DNA of 64,000 bases from Vespa crabro (taxonomy: Eukaryota > Arthropoda > Insecta > Hymenoptera > Vespidae): NCBI RefSeq assembly GCF_910589235.1, contig NC_060974.1:4757503-4821502 (forward strand). The letters are read 5' to 3'. The notes under the pieces are model-generated. The model searched no databases, was not told the DNA's origin, and saw only the letters and a program-made list of their open reading frames with translations. Below are positions 52,101 through 63,400 of the stretch, piece after piece; positions within the stretch are counted from its first letter, which is position 1, and each line of letters opens with the position of its first letter. The translations under genes were made by a program, and so were the position numbers.

Positions 52101-52459
52101 CGCACACATTTAAGTAAACAATGAAGCGCGCCTCTAAAGTCGAGATGTGGCAACTGCGCACAACGATGATCCATGTGACAGAGAAAGAACGTGACAAAAG
52201 GTGGCAGAGAGTGACGCCGCCAAGATCGGAGCGAGTATTTGCCCGGGCCAGCCGGGTGTCGGGTGTGCTCTGCGTGTACGATACCTCTGTCTTTCTCTTT
52301 CTCTCCTTCTCCTTGTCTCATCTCTCTCTCTCCCTCTACCGGGCCCTCCTCCCCCCGCCCCTCGTCATCCCCCGCGCCGCCTTGGTACCCCCCACCCTTT
52401 CACTCTGTCTCTTTCTCGCGTGCGCGATACTCAGCTCCGTTCTGGCGTCGACGCGAAAG
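52101..52459 (+). other. Mnt: Candidate first (non-coding) exon of Mnt
   Basis: The GC-rich stretch ends with GCGAAAG followed by a strong donor GTAAGA (52460 onwards). The nearest good acceptor before the Mnt start codon is TTTTCAACGCAG ending at 55290, which would give a spliced 5' UTR. The 5' end of the exon is unknown. Confidence 0.35.
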
Positions 52460-52689
52460 GTAAGAGCCTAGTACGAAAGCTTTTCTTATAACAACCGGCA
52501 ATTTATCGGGCGATCGTAAGACATTAGCGAAACTCGTGTATATTTCAATCGGTCGTTGTACGATAATCGCGAAAGGTTCATCGAAAAAATGCTGAAAAAG
52601 GTGCACTGGGTAACGGGTGACGAGATATGCAGGGAGCTCGACACTACTCTCACACGCCCAGCCGAACTGCTGCGTCACATGGGCCGCGT

Positions 52690-52763
52690 TCATTGGTCGA
52701 TAGAGCAGGATGACGTCACGAAACGCACTACCATTGGCCCGTAAGTCGGAGCCCAGACACGTG
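52690..52763. promoter_or_regulatory. CRE/CCAAT/E-box cluster upstream of Mnt
   Basis: Inverted CCAAT (ATTGG) at about 52692 and 52732 flank a perfect cAMP-response element TGACGTCA at 52711-52718. CACGTG follows at 52758-52763. The spacing is that of a typical animal proximal promoter. Confidence 0.4.
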
Positions 52764-52974
52764 AATCGTGGCCAAGCAAGCATGGCTGTTGATGCGCAGT
52801 GGTTAACACTTGTAAAATGTTTCTGCCACGCGCCAGATCGATCAGGTTATAACCATCGTGTGTGCTCCGAAACGTCTAGGGACGACCGGTAGCTCGGTTA
52901 ACGCGGAACGTACTCCTCCCTCGTGTTCGGTCTTACGTTTGTCTACGGTACGTTTGACAAGAGGAGAAAGATAG

Positions 52975-53549
52975 AGCGAGAGAGAGAGAGAGAGAGAGAG
53001 AGAAGGAAAGAGAAAGAGAGTGTGTGCGCGTGTGTGCGTGTTAGAGAGAGAGAGAGAGAGAGAGAGAAAAGAGAAAAGAGATATGACGCGCGGAAATAAT
53101 CGTGAGAGTAATCGATCTCTCTTGCACTCTTTTTTCTGTCTCTCTCTCTCTCTCTCTCTTATAATTTCCTCTTTTCTCCTCTCTTCTCAACCTTATCCTT
53201 TTCTTCGAAAAAGTGTCAGAATCGTGCGTGTTGCTGTGTTTGTGTGCGTGTGTGTGTGTGTGTGTGTACGTGCGCGCGCGCGCGCTCGTGCTAACCTACG
53301 TATGTAGGTAGGCGCGCGCGCGCGCGCGCGCGTATTCCTGTGTGCGTATAGGTACGTTGTGGTGTGTACGTGCATGCGTGCGTATGCCCGCGCGGGCGCA
53401 TTAACTCTCACCGTGTTGCGAGCCGCGGTACGAAGTTGTGGACGACGTACTCGTAACTCTCTCGATGCATTCTACGTAAGCTTTCCTCGTTATTCACCAC
53501 GCCCGCTCGTCAGCGAGAGGAAACCACCGCAGATCGTTATTCTATCGGG

Positions 53550-53619
<70 letters not shown>
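52975..53619. repeat. Cluster of GA, TG and GC repeats 5' of Mnt
   Basis: GA runs at about 52975-53003, 53042-53068 and 53550-53619. A TG run at about 53235-53268 leads into GC alternation at 53271-53285, and a second GC run lies at 53311-53332. The alternating purine-pyrimidine parts are potential Z-DNA. Confidence 0.9.
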
Positions 53620-53621
<2 letters not shown>

Positions 53622-53759
53622 ATCGCCTATTTAATTGACGTTCGTGTACAAGTACACGCGTATTGTGTTATACGTGTTATGTCTAACATTATCGCGCGTG
53701 TCTGTGTGTAAGCGTATAGGTGGTTGCGTGGCGTGTTTTCCGTGCCATAATAGATTCGA

Positions 53760-53813
53760 CCAATGAGCGAATACTTGAGGCCATGACGTCACGGCACGAG
53801 GAGTTCCGATTGG
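53760..53813. promoter_or_regulatory. Second CRE/CCAAT cluster upstream of Mnt
   Basis: CCAAT at 53760-53764, a perfect TGACGTCA at 53784-53791 and inverted CCAAT (ATTGG) at 53809-53813. This is the same grammar as the cluster 1.1 kb upstream, so it may be a second promoter. Confidence 0.4.
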
Positions 53814-54924
53814 CCGGCAGTACGTGCGTCGGCGGATACATCGGGAACGTATGCGTGCGTGTGTCGCTTTGTCAGTTTATAAGGAGCTCTGCTCGACTGT
53901 GTCTCCTGGCTTCGCGGCGCCGCTTCTTGAATTATCGCGCGACGACCCCCAAATACTTAGCGATCGTGAACACTCCTTCTCCCGTCCTCGTCCCCTTTTA
54001 CCCTCCTCCTCTTCTGTCCGTCTGTCATTTTTTCTCACTTTCGTTACTTTCCTGGCTTCAACGTTAACCATCCTTTGGCTCCCTTTTTCCTCTATTTCCG
54101 TTCAAAGCTTCGCTCGTACTTTATTCGAAACTTTGGCGTGTCTTCGTTCGTCAGAATTTACGTACATATCCCCCGCTATTCGAATCTCAATGCTGAAATT
54201 CGGCTTTCCCGCCTCTTGTCTCGTCGTGCCTTCCCTCTCCGTCTATTTCGTCTACCCTTCGTCAGCCTTTTCTTTTCTCTTCTCTCCCCCCGACGAACAC
54301 TGATTGCGAACCGTAAAAGTCCTCCTCGACTCGTTTCTAAGCTCAAAGTTATGTGATTTCTCGGACCAAACGAACCGACGATTACATTTTCCCAAAGACG
54401 ACGACGACGACGACGACGACGACGTCGACGACGTTACCTCTCGTCGGCATACGATGGTAATCTTTAAAAGAAAAGACACATTATCAAGACGTGCGGAAGG
54501 AGGATGCGTCGATTCGAACGTGCTACGTGCAAACGACGTCGATCATTTTTATCGTCAGTATCGTCAGTATCGTTAATATCGAGAATAAAAGATTAAGCGT
54601 GTCGAGATTATTATTTTCAGGACCAAAAACTATCATAACTTTTTTAAACTCTTTATTTAACGCTGTATTATATATATTTATCGCGCGGTATGTTCGGAGG
54701 AGAGAATTTCTCTCTCGTGATGCTCTTCGTTATTCTCGACTCTCTCTCTCTCTCCCCCCCCCCTCTCTCTCTTGCTTATTTTAACAACAACAACAACACA
54801 GCACGACAAAATAGAAGATTCGCGTGCGAATTAAAAGTTCTTGCTCGTCCCTTTCCACTGGTGGTACCGCGTGGGAGGAGACGAAGCGACGCTTCCCGCG
54901 CGCTCCGCATTACGTCACGCCTAA

Positions 54925-54934
54925 GTCACGTGAC
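54925..54934. promoter_or_regulatory. Palindromic E-box GTCACGTGAC near Mnt
   Basis: This is identical to the site at 4654, lies 0.8 kb upstream of the Mnt start codon and is preceded by TACGTCA. Mnt-Max dimers bind CACGTG, so self-regulation is possible. Confidence 0.35.
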
Positions 54935-55290
54935 GTACGTTGGGACGCGGTACTACTAATCGTGTTCCATAACATAATAAATTTTCAAATTGGTCCATTC
55001 GTTTAAACTCTCGAGAAGACGAAATCGATATGATATATGAAATCAATAGGAAAGACGTGCGATAAGAGAAGAGGGATGTAGAAGAGTCAGACGTTTGTTT
55101 TCTAGAAAATCGTGGGCCGACGAAAGGATTCGCGTAGAATAAACGTTCGCGTCCTCCTACCTCCTTATCGCGTATTTTAACGTAGGCTTATCGTTATTCG
55201 ACCTCTCCGTCGTAGCTCCTCGTCGTCCCTCTTTTTTAAATTCGTTTCGGATCGACGAACGTGTAATAGCGCGTTTTGTTTTCAACGCAG

Positions 55291-55464
55291 ATTGGCGGCC
55301 GTTCGCGGTTGGTAGCAGTAACGGATACGACAACAGCAATAGTAACGTCAACATCGGGCATCGGTAGAAGACTTAGGTACAACGACGATAACGACAACGG
55401 CAACAACAAGATCGACAACGACGACGACGGCGGTGGTGGTGGTGGTGGTGGTGGTGGTGGTGGT

Positions 55465-55498
<34 letters not shown>

Positions 55499-55500
55499 AC

Positions 55501-55553
<53 letters not shown>

Positions 55554-55725
55554 AAGAAAAGAAAGAAAAAGAAGTAGTGGCGACAACGACGACGATTCAT
55601 AGGTCGCGCAGAGGCGCGATACCGATCCTTGGGACGGTATCGTAAAGGAAGAGAAGGCAGAGTGGGTCGTCGCGGGGCGAAGCGAGAAGGGGTTTTATCG
55701 AGAGGACGCGATCGAATCGTCAAGA
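55291..55725 (+). other. Mnt: Predicted 5' UTR part of the first coding exon of Mnt
   Basis: It runs from the acceptor at 55289-55290 to the ATG at 55726. It includes the long GGT/GGC/GAC triplet tract. The frame over the tract is in register with Mnt but is closed by a TAG at 55600, so the tract is not translated as part of Mnt. Confidence 0.45.
55416..55553. repeat. (GGT)n(GGC)n(GAC)n triplet tract in the Mnt leader
   Basis: About eleven GGT, seven GGC and more than twenty GAC triplets in succession. Confidence 0.93.
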
Positions 55726-58629
55726 ATGAGCCTGGAAACGTTGCTGGAAGCGGCGCGCTTCGTCGAGCAGCAGGAGAAGAAGAGGGAGCGCGTCACGAGC
55801 AGTTCCTCCTCCTCCTCCGATCACCCGCTCGCCGTCGCTCCCCACTCTAACCATCACAATTCTACCGAGCCACGTGGTGAGTACCACGCGCCGCATCTCG
55901 ACGACTATTCCTCCTCACACGCTTCTCCATCCATCCTCCTTCGTCCGTCCGTTCGTCCGTCCGTCCGTCCGTCCGTCCGTCCTTTCGAGCCTATCGCTCG
56001 TGTACAAATATACACGCACGTATATACACGCAGGAGGATAGACGAATGAGTTAGTTTCCCCTTACGTGAAAGGCGCGGCTGCATTTAGTTTCTTTTCTCC
56101 TTGGAAAATTTTCTCTTTGGTAATATCTTTCGATCGCTCGATAAACGCTACAAGATCGAGTGTACGATGGGAATTGGTATGAGGCCGTGCGGGGGAGGGA
56201 GATAGGGCCAAACGAACGATTAAAAGTATTTGTTATCAAAGGGATCATATATACCGCAAACGCTAGCAAAAAAGTTTCGATTTGACGCGAAATTTAATTA
56301 AAGGATACGTCGTTGTCGTCGTCGTCGTCGTCGTTATCATCGTCTTTGTCGATGGAGGAGAAGGTCGCGAGACTTTGTTCAACTCGGTGAGCTCCGGTTA
56401 GGTCGTAGAGCGTCGTCGAAGGTAGAAAAGGTCCGGGCAAGCGATAGTGCTCACCGACGAGAGAAGAGAAGTGGAGTGTAGTGGAGTGGAGTGGAGTGGA
56501 GCGGAGAGAAGGGGAGGGGTGGGCACGGTGACCGTGGTGCTAAGCGCCGGTCGACGCTGCCAGAGAGGAGGGGGCTAAAGACCTGGAACGTGCCTGCCGT
56601 CGGAGGGGAAGCGAAAGGAACCCCCGGTCAGTGACTTTAGAAACTACGACAGATTTTCTGCGCTTCATTCACGTGCGCGCGCGCGCGCCACCTACTCCCA
56701 TTGGCCGTAAAAACATTATACGCGTATCTTTTCACACGCTCTCTCTCTCTCTCTCTCTCTCTCTCCCCCACACATCTTTCGTACCATTTTCTTACCGGTT
56801 GGACATCGTTCGTTTCTTTGAAAGAACCGATCTTCTTTACGATACGAAAAAGGGATTTAAGGGAGTCCGCACGCGCGCAAATGTACGAGCGACGATCAGA
56901 ATAATGAGCTCGCGTTGTCGCGTCGTGTCTCTCCTCTCGAAGAGAGAAATAAGGGGAGGGGAAAGAGTAAAATGGCGTAAGCGAGAATGGGATCGAGCGA
57001 GAAGGCTGGCTGGTGGGGTAAGACGGAGCGTGCGCAGGATGAGAGAAAGAGCACGCGGCTACGAATGCGGCGGTTATAAGCGACGCGCGGCGCATACGCA
57101 TCGCGAGTGCATACGGCCGAGCGCGTGCATCGCGCATGCTCCTTGTCCCCGGCGAACCCCCACCACGCGAGACAGACCGCGTGGCAGTCTGATCAATCCA
57201 CGATGTTGCCGGTTCCGTCCTTCTTCCTGACCTGCCATTGAGGGGGAATGGGAGAAAAAGGAGAGAGAGAGAGATAGGAGGCACCGGCTCTCCCTCGACG
57301 TTCCCCTCTTCCTCTATAGCGTGCGAGCTCGGATTTTCCCCTCTCTCCTATTATCCTCTCTCTCTCTTTGCATCACGTGGAGATGCGGCTCTTTCAATTT
57401 TTCATTCTTTATCGACCTGTGGATTCGGCCGTTAACGCGCGATTCTGTTATGTTGCCCTTTTTCTCTTTTTTTCTTTACCCCTTCCAACGACGAGCTTTC
57501 GTCGTTTCCTTCGTACGTCCGGACTCTTTCGGAATAAAGATTCTTTCGTCTTTCTTGTTACAGGTGTCAAATTGAAAAGGGATCGTGCCGAGCCAGATGA
57601 ATTTCTTTGCGAGGAAAAAATGCTCATCATCGATGGTAAGTAAAAACTCATTGATGTTTTTGGTCGTTGCTTGAATCGCGCTTCGACCTTTCGTATATTT
57701 CTCTCTCTCTCTCTCTATCTCTTTCTAACGTCACCGTCACCACTGCCTCCGCCATCAACATCGCGATCATTTAACGTAATCGGTCGTCTCGGTAGAAGGG
57801 TGGTAGGTAGGTAGGTAGGTAGGTAGGTAGGTAGGTAGGTAGGTAGGTAGGGAGGGAGGGAGGGAGGGAGGGAGGTTGGGTGGGTGGGCCATCGTTGCCG
57901 GCGTGTTTCTGCTCCGAAGCAGTGACAGGGGGACGGTTTGGTCGTGTGGTGTCGGTCGACGTCAATGAGTCCACGCGGTTTCGTTCGTTGCATCGATCTT
58001 TTACGAAGAAAAGCTAAAAGAAAAGAACGGAATGTATACCTCTTGAGTCTTTAAATCGTTCAAGAATCACGTTACGTTCTTACGACGCGTTCACTCGATA
58101 GTAGAAGAAGGAAGAAAACTTGATGAACGATTCGAAAAAATTCTTCTATATCCTTGGATACCCACAAGCAATCTGTCGTCGTCATCGTCGTCATCGTTGT
58201 CGTCGTTGCGTTGTGTTGCGTTACAGGTTACTCTCTGTCGTCGCGTCGTTGACGTTAAAGTATCATCGAAACGGATAAAATATTAATTTTTTTGCAAGAG
58301 TTGCCACCCATTAAATTTTCGCGTTGAAAAGATCGGAAAGATCGTGTGTATTTTGAATTGTAAAGAAACTAGTAGGAGAATAATCAGTTTGAAAAGTTTT
58401 TTCGAGGACGCGTGCGCGAGTCAATCCTTTTCGCGAGTGAATTATTCGCGATTCGCGCGTTCCTTTCGAGTTTTCTCCAACGAATAACATTTAAGCATCA
58501 AACTCTTCTCGGAGAAGATGGGGATTTTGTTGAACGGCGAAGATACCACGTTGGCTCGATCTCGAAAAAATGTCAATACCATTGAAGGTACTTCGGGGGC
58601 GGATTCGAGGAACGACGACGATGGCGACT

Positions 58630-58681
<52 letters not shown>

Positions 58682-60312
58682 CGACGACGACTACGACGAT
58701 GATGCGGACAAAAACGAGAAAGACGGCAATGATGTTGTCGTCGAAAGTAAAGAGAGCAATAACAATGTCAGCGGTCTCAGGAACGCGAATAATCTCTCAT
58801 CGACGCAGGTCGTCGGTATAATCGATGTAGTCGTCAAGGACGAACCTATACGTAACTGGATGTGCCCTCCACCCAAGAAAAAATGGATACGACACTATTT
58901 CCTCGGTGAGCTGATTATCGCGACTTTTTAACGATTTCATCTAAATCGTCTATAAGTGATATAACGATAACTCTGGCAATTTCAAAGTTTGATTTTATTG
59001 AAAAGCGAATACAAAAAAAAATATAATCCACCGCTAAAGGAAAAAAAAAACTTTATATGAGAAGTAAATAATTATGTTTCCTACTGCTCATTTTTTTCTT
59101 TCTTTTTTTCTTTTCCCCCCATCAAAAAAACATCACTCGAGCAAACATTTCTGACGCGTTATCTCGCGGAACACGTTCCTATCTCGGCCGTGACATTGTA
59201 CTAGAGCAGCAAAGAAACGGTTAATCTCTTTTCGACGTTTCTTCGATCATTGGGGGCTTTTTTTTTCTTTTCTTTTCCATTCGGTTTTTTCTTTGCCCAA
59301 AATGTGAAGGATCCTTCGACTCGAAAGGATCGAACGGTATCGGTTGGCTATTGCGCGACAATTCTTCGAATATCTTTTTTTCCTCCTTTTTCTTTCTTTT
59401 CTGTTTCTGTTTTTTTTTCTTTTTTCTTCTCTGAACCAAAGAAACTCTCGCGTACGTAGAATTCTCGTTTTAGGATTCTCTCGTTTGGTTCTTCATTCGA
59501 GTCAGAAATAGATGGAAGAAACTGCGAGTTATGCGACGGGGCTTTGCCAACTCTTTGGTACATGAATGAGAGTTAGGCTGCATGCGCGTACACGTGCCGC
59601 GCTAATTTATAGCGACGCGACGAATCGAGTCGCGAAGAAGAAACCTCTTGGGTCTTCGTCGTAGCGAGGAGTTTCGACTATGCGCGAACAATTTTCGCAT
59701 TTACGTTGGTTCGACGCAAAAAGAGAAACGAATTTGCGAAACGTCGGATCTTTGTACGTATTTTGTGAAAATTAGAATAACCGAAGAAAAGAAGAAGGAA
59801 GAGCTTTTCCGGTGTCACGACTTCTCTGCCGTTTGAGTTTCGAGATCTGTCGGGTGAGAAACTACGCGATGTCGGATCGAAACCATCGCCATCGGTGACG
59901 GAATACGTTCGCTAATCTTAGACGAAAGTACGACCATTCAGGTCCAACCATAGAATGGCTCGAGTACTTGCATTGCTGTTGCGCTATCGCGAAACTCAAA
60001 GGACCGCGCTTTGATCTTGATCGAATCGAATATATATATATATATTTTTTTTTTTTCTTGTTCGCTGGAGATTGCTATCGTATCGATAACAATTCGTAAT
60101 AATGTTTCAGAGGAGGAGCCGTTGGAAAGTAGCAGGACAAATGGGAATCATACGAGCGTATCTTCACGAGGGAGTCCGGTGATAGCGAATTCCCGTGCCA
60201 CGCCGCCAGTAGCGAATGTCAATCTCAGCAGTCACGTAAATGCTCTTCATTCTGCCTCTCATCATCATCATCACCATCATCATCACCATCATCACCATCA
60301 TCATCATCAACA

Positions 60313-60352
<40 letters not shown>

Positions 60353-60367
60353 CAACAGCAACAACAA

Positions 60368-60428
<61 letters not shown>

Positions 60429-63400
60429 AACAAATGCAGCAGCAACAGCAATCAGTAGCGTCGCTACCGGTACCGCAATATCAACAGCAACAACACCATC
60501 ATCATCAGAATAATCATAATACAACGCAAAATCATTACTTGGAGAATCATAATTCGAATCACTCAAATCAGCAAAGCGCCGGCAATCTCGTTGTAGATGT
60601 GGAAACTGGTCATGACAATAAGAAACACAGGAATGGGTAAGATTAACGTGGCATGAATGATTTTTAAAGAAAATAAAGAGATAATAAATAAAGGATCGTT
60701 ACAGGCCGTGCGTGATTCGATCTGGTACAAGGGAAGTACACAACAAATTGGAGAAAAATCGAAGAGCTCATCTCAAGGAATGTTTTGAATTGCTCAAAAG
60801 ACAGTTACCGTCGCAAGACGAGAAAAAGTCCTCGAATCTTTCCATTTTACACGCGGCCATCAGGCATATACAGGTACGCGGAATAAACAGCATCATTTAT
60901 TTTTTGGAAATACTTCCCTATTTCGATAGTCTTTTATAAAAATAACTCGACTGAATCGTCTTGTTACTTTTGATCTATTTTCATCTATGCGCGGACCACG
61001 AAAAATAACAGCTGAACTTTAAATATCACGGCTTACTTAGCGAGAGCCTCCGTCGTGAAGATATCAGATTATTGTGTTTCGACGCAAACGTACAGGTTTA
61101 GAATGCGCATCGCGACTCGCTTAATAAATATGTCCTCTAGTGCGTAGAGAATGACGACGGAAAGATCGTGTCATTTTTTTTGCTCGCTTTATCGAACGCG
61201 CAATACCGACGAACTGAATTTGTCATTTTTCGTAATGTGCTTTCCCCATCCCCCCCAGGCCCCTTCTCCTCCTCTCGCTCTCGAAAAGAAATGAAGAAAT
61301 TGTAAAAAGGTGGGAAGAGTCTAAAGGCGAGAAGGAATAGGAGAAGGGGCGGAGAGGAAGGGTTGGGAGGGGGGAGGTGTATCGCGAAACAGTTCGAGCC
61401 ACGTGCGCTTCGTCGAGTCGCGCGCGTGCGTCTATTAGCGCAAAGTCCACCTTCGCTCACCGACTTTCCCCACTCTTTTCCTTTCTCTCCTTTCCGTCGA
61501 TCATTTACGCCACGTGCACAAAGATTCGGACGAAAGCGAAAAGCTTGAATATAATAATAATGTTAACAAGTTATATCGAGGGGAAGTATTGGAGACCGAT
61601 GATCATTGGTCCCCGGAGTATATATATCTCTCTCTCTCTCGAACAACTCGTTCGAGATTCGAAAGGGACGGGACGGGACGGACATCCTTTTCAATGAATT
61701 TCCATTTGAATTTTTCCTCCCATTCGTACATTCATTACCGCGATCTTTTTCTCCCTCTTTTTTCCTCTTTTGTTTTTCTTTCGTTTTAAATTTTTTGCTT
61801 AAAGGCATTGAGAAGGAAGGAGCGCGAGTACGAACACGAAATGGAAAGGCTGGCCAGAGAAAAGATTGCGGCGCAACAGAGGTTGGTCGCTTTGAAAAAG
61901 GAACTCGCGGCAACGTGGGATCACATCGACTTTAATACTCTACTGCCAGAACAGAATACGTCTACGGAAGCTGCGGCAGCAAGAAATGGTAATGAGAAAA
62001 TAAAATAAAATGTATCGATTATGCAATGATTAAATCGATTAAGTTCCAGAGAGCATGGAATTCGAGGTGGCCGGTCTTGCGCGCGGCGGCACCAGATACA
62101 GTAGTACCAGCAGCCTTAGCAGCGCCGCGACGGCTAGCTCACCGCAAGCGCTCCAAACGACAAACACGAGTTCAAATATTCACAATCAAGTGGCTACCGC
62201 TGCCGTCGTATGTCAAACCCAGGGTTTGAATCTTGCTCAAAGTTCGAGGGAAAGCCCACCGGCAGCAAGCTCGAGTCCTGGTGTACCCGCAGGGACCCCT
62301 ACCATTCCTACGCCGGCTCAGGTAAAAATAATATCCCTCTTACCCATTTAATCGGTCTATTTAGCGTAACAAGCTTCCTGATCTTTTTCTCGTAGGAGAA
62401 GGTGGTGGCGACCTCGCCCACGAATTTGGTCCAACAGTCTCATCTGCATCTACCGATAAGCGCCCAAATGTTGAACACGGGTCAAGGATTGGCGACGATC
62501 GTGCCGACCCTATCACATATCGGCCCTGGTCTCAGGGTGATCCCTGGTGATACGAGGCAATTGCTCGTAACTCATGCCGCAGCCGCAGCCGCAGCCGCAG
62601 CCGCCGCTGCTGGTGCTAACAATGAATCCCGGCCGCTTACGTTGGCCGTACAAAATTCTTCGGATCAATCGAGACCGCTGATTGCCGTGCAATCGAACAC
62701 TGGAAGCGAGCCAAGGCCCGTGGCGCTGGTCGTTCACTCGTCCACGGCTAATGACAATCGTGTGACGTTCGTGCATTCTAATCTATCGAACAACGACAGA
62801 CCATTGGCTCTCGCAGTGCAATCGTCTGCTGCGAGCGACGTCAGGCCCGTTACGTTTGTACATTCTGGAAATGAAGGAAGGCCATTGGTCCTTACCGCCC
62901 ATTCTCCCGCTTTAAACGTCTCCAGTGAGTAATGATAATGTCGATTTGGAAAACGATCGACCTCGACCTTTTCTCTCTTTCTTTTCCTTTTTTTTTTTTC
63001 CTTTTTTTTTCCCCTTTTTTTTTCCCCTTTTTTTCCCCTTTTTTTCCCCTTTTTTTCTTTCTTTTTCTCTGCTCATCTTAGAATTTACAACGAGGAAAGC
63101 AATTGACAAATACTCCTCGCGCATTTGTCGATTTTATAGATGCCCAGACGACGAGAATAAGAACGGGTGGCGAAACAACGCAAACTACGCATAAAATGGT
63201 CGGAGGGGTAACGCTGGTCGGTGGAAACGGTTCGGAGCTAACTAGACTTCCCGGTGGCGCGGAATTGAACATTCTCCCCGCAAACGGTGCGCGTCTTGGT
63301 ACCATTCTTCGTTCGTTTTAATTTTAACGACTATACGCACTTTGACTTGCGTTCCAAGGGCAGGTCGCATAGTTGCGCTCCTTGCGATGCATTCGGTGCC

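Noticed and set aside
52556..52744. Plus-strand frame MLKKVHWVTGDEICREL... ending at a donor-like CCCGTAAGT
   Set aside because: It overlaps the CRE/CCAAT promoter cluster and has no homology I recognise. The donor lacks a matching downstream exon.
55276..55602. Gly/Asp-rich frame in register with Mnt
   Set aside because: It is closed by a TAG before the Mnt start and has no ATG at its beginning. Its residues come from the GGT/GAC tract.
56637..57284. Long overlapping frames on both strands in Mnt intron 1
   Set aside because: CpG-rich DNA with few stop codons, Arg/Ser-rich on both strands, no recognised domain.
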